NCBI RefSeq assembly: GCF_028683135.1
Contig: NZ_JAJUBB010000026.1
Location: 1-64,000 of the forward strand
Direction: 5' to 3'
Origin: Enterovibrio qingdaonensis
GTDB taxonomy: Bacteria; Pseudomonadota; Gammaproteobacteria; Enterobacterales; Vibrionaceae
Length of the DNA stretch: 64,000 nucleotides
Numbering within the stretch: position 1 is the stretch's first letter; every line of letters starts with the position of its first letter. The notes beneath the pieces are model-generated. The model searched no databases. It worked only from the letters and a program-made list of their open reading frames with translations, and was not told the DNA's origin. Made by a program: the position numbers and the translations under genes. Shown in pieces: positions 50,071-58,278 of the stretch.

Positions 50071-51390
50071 TTACCTGATCACATGCAGTTCAACGGTCAC
50101 ATTCCCAACAAGCTCATCAATATGTAACGCAATAGGCTCATCCCTTTTTACAAGTGCTTGCCACAGTTCAGAGTGCACATTGACTTCAAAGTAGGCCGAA
50201 TTACTGCGAGATTTAAGCTCTGTTGGTGCAACAGGGAGATAGCGCAATTCAACGCCCGACAAGGCATTGCGAACAAGGTCTGCAATGTCACTGTTACCTG
50301 CCAATTTGGCAGCTAATGGGAAATGCTCACCTAACTCAACGGCTCCCAACGTATCCGACGAAACCACCATGATGAACCGCCCGTTATTTACCAAGGCACG
50401 ATCTTTCACTATGGTTCTCAACAGACGACGCGAAGCAAATAAACTGGTGTCCCATGGCAAAGTAGTGACGTTATCCAACTGCACTTCGCGCAGCAGCACC
50501 TGCATTTCAGCAAACGCCAGTGAGAAGTTGTCGTACATGCTATTGGGGTTCCACTTCGGAAACTCTTCGGGCATACGCCCTTCCAAACCTTGCATTTGTC
50601 CGACCATTGCAATGCACTCGAGATAGAGTGCTTCAGAGGTCAACGCCCCGCTGTCCAGCCAATGCCTGATCTTAGGAAGCCAACCTCCCAATGTCTGAAG
50701 CCAAAGGTAATCACGCATCAATGCCTGATAACTTTTGCTGCCGCTATCAACTTGTAGACGCGTCGATATCGTCTGCGCGCGATACTGCATTTGCGCATAG
50801 ATTTCTGACACGCAATCTAATAAGTAATCGGAAACGTTGAATTTTAAACTTGCTGGCACAAATGCCTTATTAAGAAGCACTTCACCTTCAGATTTGTGCT
50901 CGGATACAAACGCAATAGGGAGCAAGGTGTAGTCTTGAAGGTCGTCGCCCTCTATCTTGAGTACTATGTTTAGCTCTGCGATTTCGAGTGCAACCGCTTC
51001 GCTATGGTCTCGACTGGTGTCGTAAGCATTGTATTCAATCGGCGTATTGCGAAGATGTGCGCCCTCTCCGACATCCACTACACCACTTCGATAAACCGGT
51101 ATCGCAAGGTATACACGCTTGTTAAGTGTCCCTTTGGGAATATCTAGCACCAAGCCTTGCGTCAATTCAAAGGGGGTGCCATCAGGAAAGATCCCTTTTG
51201 CTTTCTTAACCCCAACTTTGCCAATCTTTGGCATTGCCGGATCCATGTCTAATTCAGATAACCCATAACTGCCCGGGGCAATTTGTCCGCAGTAAGACTT
51301 GGCAAAATGCTCCAAATACCGCTCTTGTTGCTGGAAATGCTGAGGGCTTAAGAACATGCCCTCGCTCCAGACGACCTTTTTCATGTCCAC
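50071..51390 (-). CDS. tssK: TssK, T6SS baseplate-to-membrane-complex linker
   Basis: This 439-residue cytoplasmic protein has the diagnostic N-terminus KKVVWSEGMFLSPQHFQQQERY and further conserved blocks YGLSELDMD and LKSRSNSAYFEVN. TssK trimers connect the TssFG baseplate to TssL/TssM. The longest frame starts with GTG 51390, seven bases after GAGGA; ATG 51384 two codons later is the alternative. It lies between tssJ and tssL. Confidence 0.95.
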   Translation of the reverse strand: MDMKKVVWSEGMFLSPQHFQQQERYLEHFAKSYCGQIAPGSYGLSELDMDPAMPKIGKVGVKKAKGIFPDGTPFELTQGLVLDIPKGTLNKRVYLAIPVYRSGVVDVGEGAHLRNTPIEYNAYDTSRDHSEAVALEIAELNIVLKIEGDDLQDYTLLPIAFVSEHKSEGEVLLNKAFVPASLKFNVSDYLLDCVSEIYAQMQYRAQTISTRLQVDSGSKSYQALMRDYLWLQTLGGWLPKIRHWLDSGALTSEALYLECIAMVGQMQGLEGRMPEEFPKWNPNSMYDNFSLAFAEMQVLLREVQLDNVTTLPWDTSLFASRRLLRTIVKDRALVNNGRFIMVVSSDTLGAVELGEHFPLAAKLAGNSDIADLVRNALSGVELRYLPVAPTELKSRSNSAYFEVNVHSELWQALVKRDEPIALHIDELVGNVTVELHVIR

Positions 51391-51393
51391 GGC

Positions 51394-51885
51394 TTATTCC
51401 TCTTCGCCCGTCATCGTCAGGTTGATTCCATCTAATTGGAGAGAAAGAATCTGTGAAAAATTACCTAACGATTCGTAAATGACTTTGTTGTTTGCTTCCC
51501 TGTAATTGGCAAACGCGACTATGATCCCTACAAATTTTGTTTCCGCACTGGCGGGGATAAATTCCGAGGTTGTCTCGCCAGGCACGACACTCGGCAGATA
51601 CCGTTTAGAGAGAAGATCGGCTTTCAACGCCCCCTGATCATCGCTATATATCTGAATGAAATCCGTTTGATTGAACGCTTCGCTGTCTTTTAACTGGTAA
51701 ACACGCACTTCCACGGGAGAAGGCAGATCATCAACATTCGGATTGATGTTACTTGCTGCTTTGATGGTTATTTTAAAAACAGGAGCTGTCGGATCGGCCC
51801 ACCAATCCAATGGGTTTAACGAAGATGCACTGCCACATCCCCCCAACAATGCGACCGACAAAATAGCGATGAGGTACTGCTTCAT
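51394..51885 (-). CDS. tssJ: TssJ, T6SS outer-membrane lipoprotein
   Basis: This is a 163-residue lipoprotein with signal peptide YLIAILSVALLGGC (lipobox LGGC, Cys17). The transthyretin-like fold typical of TssJ has PVFKITIKAASNINPNVDD, SPVEVRVYQLKDSEAFNQTDF and a late FVGIIVAFANYREANNKVIYE. It anchors the TssLM complex to the outer membrane. One base separates it from the tagH stop. Confidence 0.93.
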   Translation of the reverse strand: MKQYLIAILSVALLGGCGSASSLNPLDWWADPTAPVFKITIKAASNINPNVDDLPSPVEVRVYQLKDSEAFNQTDFIQIYSDDQGALKADLLSKRYLPSVVPGETTSEFIPASAETKFVGIIVAFANYREANNKVIYESLGNFSQILSLQLDGINLTMTGEEE

Positions 51886-51886
51886 C

Positions 51887-52921
51887 TTATTTTTCTCCCA
51901 TTTTCAGCATGCGATAAGACTCTTGGAAATAAGCTCCAAACTTGATTTGCCAGTCTCTGTTAGTGACTTGACGCTGGAAATAGCGTTTATACATATCCCA
52001 ATACTTAGGCTTTCGACCAAAAAAGGAAGGGCGAACCAGATCGTTGAACATATGTTCCAATGAATCAGGTGCCAACTCTTCCAATAGTCGCGCTAACGCG
52101 AGCTCCATGGCCTTTTCCACACACTGTTGTTCATGCTCTCGTGGTGTCAGAAATTCGGCGAGTGAGGTGTGCTTGTTGCCTACGGGCTCAAATACATCTT
52201 CAGCTTCTGCGGTAAAACTAGGGAAATAGGTATCGCTGTCACCATCTACAAACGGATCATCCGAAAAATCATCAACTAGCTCACTCTGAGGCGCGGCTTT
52301 ATCAGGTGAAGGGACTGTGTCCTGAAACGGGTCATTCGCATTAATACCGGATGATGAAAAATCAAAGTCCGGCGCGAGACTCTCTCTAACAGGCGGCGAA
52401 CTCTGCGTTTGGGAGCGTCCAAATGGGTTAGATTGAACGTTTTGATTAAACGCCGCAGAGCTTCGTGATGCTTCTTGAAAACTAGGCCGCGGTTCTTGAA
52501 AGCTTGGTCGAGGCTCTTGGCTTGCAAATGGGTCATCACTAAATGGTGTATTTTCTGCACCTGCCGTCTGAGCCTGCTTAACAGCAGTGGCTTGCTCGGG
52601 AACAAAACATGAAACCAACAAGCGATATTGGCCAACATTTAGAACGTCACCGTCATTTAACGTCGTTTGGTTACCTTTCCCCAGCGGTTGGGGAGACCCG
52701 TTGATAAACAAGCCATTCGTACTGTTATCAATCACCTGATAGCCACGTGCAGATTTCTTGATCATGGCATGTGTACCTGAAATCTCACGACTGGCATCAC
52801 TCAATTGAAGCGTTGCACCATACGCTCGACCCACTTCTCCACCATCTTCTGGGAACTGTTTATTCCACTCAGAAACGGTCTCACCTGCAGGCGAGCTAAT
52901 AATCCTAATTGATAACGGCAT
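51887..52921 (-). CDS. tagH: TagH-type FHA-domain protein of the T6SS
   Basis: This is a 344-residue protein with an N-terminal FHA domain (~1-100), recognised by GRAYGATLQLSD, SGTHAMI and STNGLFING. The middle (~115-230) is low-complexity and acidic/Ser/Pro-rich, with a duplicated EPRPSFQ motif. The C-terminal helical domain has LELALARLLEELAP-like sequence and VRPSFFGRKPKYWDMYKRYFQ, matching the type VI FHA C-terminal region. FHA domains bind phosphothreonine, so the linked kinase-like gene may be its partner. It overlaps the upstream binding-protein gene by 17 bp. Confidence 0.9.
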   Translation of the reverse strand: MPLSIRIISSPAGETVSEWNKQFPEDGGEVGRAYGATLQLSDASREISGTHAMIKKSARGYQVIDNSTNGLFINGSPQPLGKGNQTTLNDGDVLNVGQYRLLVSCFVPEQATAVKQAQTAGAENTPFSDDPFASQEPRPSFQEPRPSFQEASRSSAAFNQNVQSNPFGRSQTQSSPPVRESLAPDFDFSSSGINANDPFQDTVPSPDKAAPQSELVDDFSDDPFVDGDSDTYFPSFTAEAEDVFEPVGNKHTSLAEFLTPREHEQQCVEKAMELALARLLEELAPDSLEHMFNDLVRPSFFGRKPKYWDMYKRYFQRQVTNRDWQIKFGAYFQESYRMLKMGEK

Positions 52922-53657
52922 AGCCTATTCCCATACATTTCTTGGCAGAAGAATTGAAAGCGTCTAAGAATTGCGGATACTTCTCGACAAATGCTCGAGA
53001 AAAATAAACACCTAATGGATTGCTTTTCACACGCTTTCTTGAAATTGCTCGATAGCTAACACCGAGCTTTTTTATTGATTCGTCAATCACTGCATCGTTA
53101 GCCAAAATGGCACCAACTTCTCCATTCAACAGTAACTCTAACAATGCATCCGCCGTTCGAGGCTTGCGTTCAACCTTGTAGCCTTGCTTATGCAGCCAGA
53201 ACCATTTGTTAGAGCCAAATAGCGCTGCAACCTCAATATGTTCTTTGAATTTTTCGCTTCCTACATCTGTCGCATCAGACAAAAAGACCCAGCTCCAATT
53301 TTGTTGATCAAGCGGGTCAGAAAACACGGCATAGGTGTCTCTAATGGCGTTTTGCGACGCCAAAAAGAATCCATGCTGACTACCTACCTCAACCATCAAT
53401 TGCGCTTTGTCCCATTTAGTCATGGTCAATTGATATGGCTGCTTCAGATCTTTCATCACACATTTCACTGACTCCACGCCAGGGCCTTTCATTTCGCCTT
53501 GTTCTTTGTACTGATAGGGGAACCACTCTTGCGTTGTAAGTAACAAACGCTCTGGGCCAACACCCGCAGCAGACGGGAAAGGCATCATGATGAACATCAT
53601 CATGACGATGAATTTCATAAGAGATAATTGTTTGATACAACGTTGTTTCTGCAGCAT
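52905..53657 (-). CDS. Periplasmic solute-binding-like protein (SBP_bac_3 type) within the T6SS operon
   Basis: This is a 250-residue exported protein. The hydrophobic signal segment MKFIVMMMFIMMPFPSAAG lies after a 13-residue polar leader. The mature part resembles amino-acid-type type 3 solute-binding domains: TTQEWFPYQYKEQGEMKGPGVE, AVFSDPLDQQNWSWVFL, LLLNGEVGAILANDAVI and SRAFVEKYPQFLDAFN. No ABC permease or ATPase gene is nearby, so it may act as a ligand sensor rather than a transporter part. The start immediately follows the upstream stop, with GGAG about nine bases before it; an internal ATG at 53618 is the alternative. It belongs to a four-gene module inserted between tssH and tagH. 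Confidence 0.75.
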   Translation of the reverse strand: MLQKQRCIKQLSLMKFIVMMMFIMMPFPSAAGVGPERLLLTTQEWFPYQYKEQGEMKGPGVESVKCVMKDLKQPYQLTMTKWDKAQLMVEVGSQHGFFLASQNAIRDTYAVFSDPLDQQNWSWVFLSDATDVGSEKFKEHIEVAALFGSNKWFWLHKQGYKVERKPRTADALLELLLNGEVGAILANDAVIDESIKKLGVSYRAISRKRVKSNPLGVYFSRAFVEKYPQFLDAFNSSAKKCMGIGYAVIN

Positions 53658-54800
53658 CTAACGTTTCTCCATACTCATGCCTTGGGCGCGAACGATGGTG
53701 CCATCATCGGCATAGACATCACTGGCCATTTCCAAAAACACCAACGGTACTGGCTTGCTTAACCGCTTCGCTTGACGAAAACTTATCGAAATATCTGGTG
53801 GTGAAATTACCCCCACCGGTAAATCCCCTGGATATTCGCCATCTCGTAGAATGCGAATACCGTACAACGCGGCTTGGTGGGCGTTGTTCACAAAACTTAC
53901 CCCAACCGAAATAAGCGCACTGTCTTCACCACCGTTTACCGCTTCTGGTACCACGGTGAGCAACGGCAAGTTAGAGGACATTCGATTGATCTCATCAACC
54001 CTCGCTAGCAAACTTGAACTCCCCGTCAACCAGAGCAGAGATTGCGATAACTGGCCGTCTTGAGACCGCATTGCCCTTATTTCCGACGTCATAACACTTT
54101 CAAGCGTCTTATCCGCAACGGCTTCATCGACCTCCAGTGCGAGCACGCGAATCCCTCTTCTCTCTGCTTCATTTTTTAACGGCAAATACTGGGTTAAATA
54201 CGCACTGGCGTTAGCGCTGGCATAAAGCACGCCGATTTGCGAAAGATCCGGCATATAGCGCAATAAAAAGCTAAGGGTGACATTGGCAGGGAGGTTTAAC
54301 GACGTGTACGCGAAGTTGGTACCAGAGCCGTTGTAATCATCAACAAGCCCAAGTAAAACAGGATCCTTGGCATTCACCGAGACGATGGGCAAATCAGTAC
54401 CTTTATAGGCTTTGCTGATCACGACGGTGGCTTTTGACCCCATGGTGTAAAGGAGATCTGCCTTGTTCTCAGCAGCAGACAACAAGGTATCCAGTTCTGC
54501 CTCACTGCCCGGCAGTTTAACCACACTGAATTTCACCCCCTCAAACTCTTGTTTATACACGTTCAGCATGGTGCTTAACGCCGTATCATAGGATTCGGCT
54601 TTGCGAGATACGACGACCAAAATCGTGGGGTTTTCTCGCTTTGGAAGGATCTGTAAAACGTTGTCATTTCCGCTAAATCGCCAATCACTGGCGGCAGACA
54701 TTTTAACGCTTTCACCCAACCACTCAGGCCATAGCTGTTCTGCTTGCGCGCCTGTAACCACGAAGAAAGTGAGAAGAAGCATTATCAAACGCGCTTTCAT
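53658..54800 (-). CDS. ABC-type substrate-binding protein (PF04392-like) within the T6SS operon
   Basis: This is a 380-residue exported protein with signal peptide MKARLIMLLLTFFVVTGAQA. The two-lobed periplasmic-binding fold of the ABC_sub_bind type has VVVSRKAESYDTALS, LLYTMGSKATVVISKAYKGTDLPIVSVNAKDPVLLGLV, IGVLYASANASAYL and a late VISPPDISISFRQAKRL. Family members usually serve ABC importers or sit as sensor domains; none of the ABC partner genes are here. It overlaps the MFS gene by four bases (ATGA) and is followed directly by the second binding-protein gene. Confidence 0.82.
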   Translation of the reverse strand: MKARLIMLLLTFFVVTGAQAEQLWPEWLGESVKMSAASDWRFSGNDNVLQILPKRENPTILVVVSRKAESYDTALSTMLNVYKQEFEGVKFSVVKLPGSEAELDTLLSAAENKADLLYTMGSKATVVISKAYKGTDLPIVSVNAKDPVLLGLVDDYNGSGTNFAYTSLNLPANVTLSFLLRYMPDLSQIGVLYASANASAYLTQYLPLKNEAERRGIRVLALEVDEAVADKTLESVMTSEIRAMRSQDGQLSQSLLWLTGSSSLLARVDEINRMSSNLPLLTVVPEAVNGGEDSALISVGVSFVNNAHQAALYGIRILRDGEYPGDLPVGVISPPDISISFRQAKRLSKPVPLVFLEMASDVYADDGTIVRAQGMSMEKR

Positions 54801-57013
54801 GATTTAGCCTCCGCAAGCTTCTCACCATCAAGTAGATACATAAGTAGGCCAAAGATAGAGAACGCGGCAGCCAGCAAGAAAAATCCCATTTCGATGCCAA
54901 AATACCTGATGAAAACACCAACCAAAATGGCTCCTGAAATATGACCAAATCGCTCCAAAAATCGATAGGTTGACGCTGCGGTGCTTTCATCAGAGGACGG
55001 TACATGATTGATCACGTGCGTAACGACGGGTGCGTTAATCAGGCCATGAGCTAAGCCCAATATCAGCATTGATACCGAAGAAAAACTAACCACGAGCATA
55101 TCTGAACTACTCTGGAGTCCTATGCCGAGAACCACGAGTGAGATTGCTGAAAATACGTTGCCCAGGCATAGTGCAAGCTTTGCGTCACCGCGTTTATCGA
55201 TTATCGGTGCGACTTTTCCACTGACAAAAAGCACAGCAATGGCATACGTCATCAATACCTGCCCAATGCTTTCACTGGCGATATTACGCTCGGCCAACAC
55301 CAACGGGATGGCAAAGAACACCACACCTGTCATCAACATTTTTGCTGGTGCTCCTACTAACAACAGGGCTCTTAAAAATGCAGATTGAGCGATGTAGCGT
55401 TTTGCATCTTGTCCCATGGTTTTTACGCCATATTTGAGAAGACGGTATTTGGATGATGCATTAGGAAGTGTTTTTGTACCCAACTGAGTAGGAAGCCATT
55501 GGGCAAAGACGAACATGCTGACGCCAATGAGTGCTGACAGCATAAAGATCCCTTTCACACCGATCATGTCGACTAAGAGGGCACCAAATGCGGCTCCCGC
55601 GATAAAACCCGCATTGAAACAAAATACGATTATGCCAGCCGCTTGGGTTTTATTTTCCTGATTACTGTGGGACAAAATGTAGTGTTGAACAGCGATAAAA
55701 ATTGCCGCTTGCCCTACACCGGATACGAAGCGTGCGACCAGTATCATGGAGAGCTGATCACCGATGATCAGTGCCAAGCTCCCCATAGCAGACAGAACAA
55801 TGCCACCAATAAGTATCTGACGCGAATCCATAAAGTCGGCTAAGCGCGCGGCTGGGAGTAAGGTAACGGTAAAACCGAGGAAATAAAAAGAGAACAGCAA
55901 TGATGCTGTCAGCCCGGAATAACCCGCATTTAACACCACAACCTCAATGTATTCTGGCAGCATTGGAGCCATAAGGGACTCCATTAGGACTGTCATGAGG
56001 AGCAGTGCTTTAATCTTATCTAGAACGTTCTCACGCTTCGGCTGCTTTTCCTCTCTGCTTAATAACTTTACAAAGGCGAAGCAGACAAACGCACAGCCAC
56101 CAAACAAAATAGCAAAGCTTTTCAATACACGAAGTAACTGTTCTAACAGCACCTCTGGGTGAAACGAAATCGACGTGCTATTGCCTAGGCTGTTCGTACT
56201 TTCATAGGTTGCAAGCTGCGATAACCACTGGCTATGAGCTTCATCAGCACTGTACGCCACGCGCTCTCCACCCACATTCAGGGTCAATGAAGCGACTTCG
56301 TTATTCGTACTGATAAAATCAGCAAGCATCTCATCCAGCCCGACAACAAGAGACGGATCAATTTCCTCTTGCATAATCGGCGCAATACGGTGACTTATGA
56401 TATCGCTCATCGCCACCGCTTTGTTTTCTAAGCTCTGTTTCAATAACACAGACACCAGTGCAACAACCAGTAAGGTCATGGTGAGAAAAACAACTGAGAA
56501 ACTTTTCAGGTATCTGGCACCGCTTTGCTGAATCGCGATAGACCAAACAAAAAGCGCAATAAGAATAAGTGCTACCCAAAGCATGACACTGAAACTACTG
56601 TCAACCAGGCCTTTAATAGGCGCGTCGCTTAACAATATTTCCAACGAACCCGCGACAGAAAACTTGTTGCTCAGCGGAATGGAAACTAGGTTGCCTTCAA
56701 TAACCACATTGGTATATCGATAAAGCTCTAGTTCTCCAGAGGTTAGACGGATATCAACCACAGACGGGTCGGTATCTGCAATGGGTGCCAGCAAGGTCTG
56801 CAGCCCTGCAATTTCCTGAAGTGGCACACCTGAATTCAGAATCTGTTCAATATTGAGTTTGGCAACTTCAGCCTGTGCCAATATTGCCTCTCTCGTTTGT
56901 GCCTTGTAACTTTTTAGTGTTTGGGCGTAACCGACAACGACGATCAAAAACAGTGACATGCTGACTAACAAAATGCCGAAGAAGATACGACTGTTTTTTA
57001 TATATTGGCTCAT
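54797..57013 (-). CDS. MFS transporter fused to an N-terminal double-sensor region
   Basis: This is an unusual 738-residue fusion. The first ~310 residues contain a TM helix, an extracytoplasmic segment (~30-135, with DPSVVDIRLTSGELELYRYT), two TM helices (~140-205), a second extracytoplasmic segment (~210-290, with ASLTLNVGGERVAYSADEA) and another TM. From about 335 on there is a standard 12-TM major facilitator domain, with MAPMLPEYIEVVVLNAGYSGL, AARLADFMDSRQILIGG (the loop 2-3 motif) and AGFIAGAAFGALLVDMIGVKG. The sensor half is like chemoreceptor or histidine-kinase ligand domains, so transport may be ligand-gated. Translation is coupled at both ends by ATGA overlaps. The substrate is unknown. 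Confidence 0.83.
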   Translation of the reverse strand: MSQYIKNSRIFFGILLVSMSLFLIVVVGYAQTLKSYKAQTREAILAQAEVAKLNIEQILNSGVPLQEIAGLQTLLAPIADTDPSVVDIRLTSGELELYRYTNVVIEGNLVSIPLSNKFSVAGSLEILLSDAPIKGLVDSSFSVMLWVALILIALFVWSIAIQQSGARYLKSFSVVFLTMTLLVVALVSVLLKQSLENKAVAMSDIISHRIAPIMQEEIDPSLVVGLDEMLADFISTNNEVASLTLNVGGERVAYSADEAHSQWLSQLATYESTNSLGNSTSISFHPEVLLEQLLRVLKSFAILFGGCAFVCFAFVKLLSREEKQPKRENVLDKIKALLLMTVLMESLMAPMLPEYIEVVVLNAGYSGLTASLLFSFYFLGFTVTLLPAARLADFMDSRQILIGGIVLSAMGSLALIIGDQLSMILVARFVSGVGQAAIFIAVQHYILSHSNQENKTQAAGIIVFCFNAGFIAGAAFGALLVDMIGVKGIFMLSALIGVSMFVFAQWLPTQLGTKTLPNASSKYRLLKYGVKTMGQDAKRYIAQSAFLRALLLVGAPAKMLMTGVVFFAIPLVLAERNIASESIGQVLMTYAIAVLFVSGKVAPIIDKRGDAKLALCLGNVFSAISLVVLGIGLQSSSDMLVVSFSSVSMLILGLAHGLINAPVVTHVINHVPSSDESTAASTYRFLERFGHISGAILVGVFIRYFGIEMGFFLLAAAFSIFGLLMYLLDGEKLAEAKS

Positions 57014-58176
57014 CTACTCACTCCCCGATTCGTCACGTTGAACAGGGAATGATTCAAGCAATGGGACAATGTTGAAGGTCGATGACGATATAAATACTGG
57101 AGTCGATTGAATATCAATGATTGAAGGAGTTCTTCATACTTCATTCCTTCCTCATCCAACCCTGCAGTAACGAGATTAATCTCATCCCCTCTTGGCATTT
57201 TTAAATCAGGTTTTGGGTTCGCCTCTAAGACAAAAAGACGTCCTTTATTATCCATCCTTAAATCTACGCGGATTAGCGTTTGAAGGTTAAATGCCCTAAA
57301 GATGCGAACGACAATATCTTCGATATCTTTTTTCAATGACACATCAACCACCGGCTTCATGCGGTCAACGGTAATCGGTCGTACATCCATGGACGTAAAT
57401 ATATGTTCACCGTCGTCCAATACTCGCTCGAATATAGAAAAAACGAAGGGTTTATCAGATTCTTCAAGTTGACCTGCCCGATATAAAACTCGGCCAGAAA
57501 CCGCCGCAACAAACTCTGCGCCGGAAAGGTAGGGTTCAATTAGCACGACATTGTTGGTAGCTCGATGAACACGCTCAACGATCTCTTGCAGCTCTGAACG
57601 GTGAAACACGGGATATACATGAATAGATGCCCTGCCTACAACGGGTTTGACGATATAGCCTTCACCAAATTCCTGATCGATGTAATTGAGAGCCCGTTGA
57701 CACGAAGCATCCAGCACTGACTTACCAGGTTCCAATGTAATAAAGGGGGCCGTAGGGATGCCCAATGAGGACAACTCGCTTTTAAGCATCAATTTATTGT
57801 CCAATAGCCCCGCTGTCATCGGTGTATGGCCAATATAGGGAACACCTAACATCTCCATCATCGAGGGTAAGTGGCACATGGAGTCGTAACCTTGTAGCCC
57901 TCCACTGTTTAAAAATGCCACATCGATAGTTGATGATTTAAGCTGTTGAGGTAAGTGCATATTTTCCTCAAGCACTTCTACACTCGCAAATCCCTCATGT
58001 TGCAAGGTTGAAACGATATCTTCGGCAACATAGCGGTATGTTTTCGTTGAGCGTGGGCTCAAGTTTTCGTAAACATAGTTATCCGAACAGCCTTTTTCGC
58101 CGCCACAAATTACCGCTATTTTTACGCGTTCTTTAATCCAATCAATCTGCTCTGGGTTAAACAGTGCAGCAACCAT
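57010..58176 (-). CDS. ATP-grasp ligase, D-Ala-D-Ala ligase-like, within the T6SS operon
   Basis: This 388-residue cytoplasmic ATP-grasp enzyme resembles D-alanine-D-alanine ligases. It has the N-lobe VAVICGGEKGCSDNYVYEN-like opening, GLQGYDSMCHLPSMMEMLGVPYIGHTP, LDNKLMLKSELSSLGIPTAP, EGYIVKPVVGRAS, LIEPYLSGAEFVAAVSG and a metal-binding C-terminal RVDLRMDNKGRLFVLEANPKPDLKMP. The family ligates a carboxylate to an amine with ATP; a D-amino-acid or dipeptide product is plausible but not shown. AAGGGA precedes the ATG by six bases. It heads the four-gene module (ligase, sensor-MFS, two binding proteins) and overlaps the MFS gene. Confidence 0.83.
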   Translation of the reverse strand: MVAALFNPEQIDWIKERVKIAVICGGEKGCSDNYVYENLSPRSTKTYRYVAEDIVSTLQHEGFASVEVLEENMHLPQQLKSSTIDVAFLNSGGLQGYDSMCHLPSMMEMLGVPYIGHTPMTAGLLDNKLMLKSELSSLGIPTAPFITLEPGKSVLDASCQRALNYIDQEFGEGYIVKPVVGRASIHVYPVFHRSELQEIVERVHRATNNVVLIEPYLSGAEFVAAVSGRVLYRAGQLEESDKPFVFSIFERVLDDGEHIFTSMDVRPITVDRMKPVVDVSLKKDIEDIVVRIFRAFNLQTLIRVDLRMDNKGRLFVLEANPKPDLKMPRGDEINLVTAGLDEEGMKYEELLQSLIFNRLQYLYRHRPSTLSHCLNHSLFNVTNRGVSR

Positions 58177-58278
58177 GCAATTCCCTTAACACTTTTATCA
58201 TTATTTGTGTTTCATCTGACCCACCTGAAACTGTCAGTTCCAAGTAGGTCAGTCAGCTCATCCTGAGCATGCAGCGCG

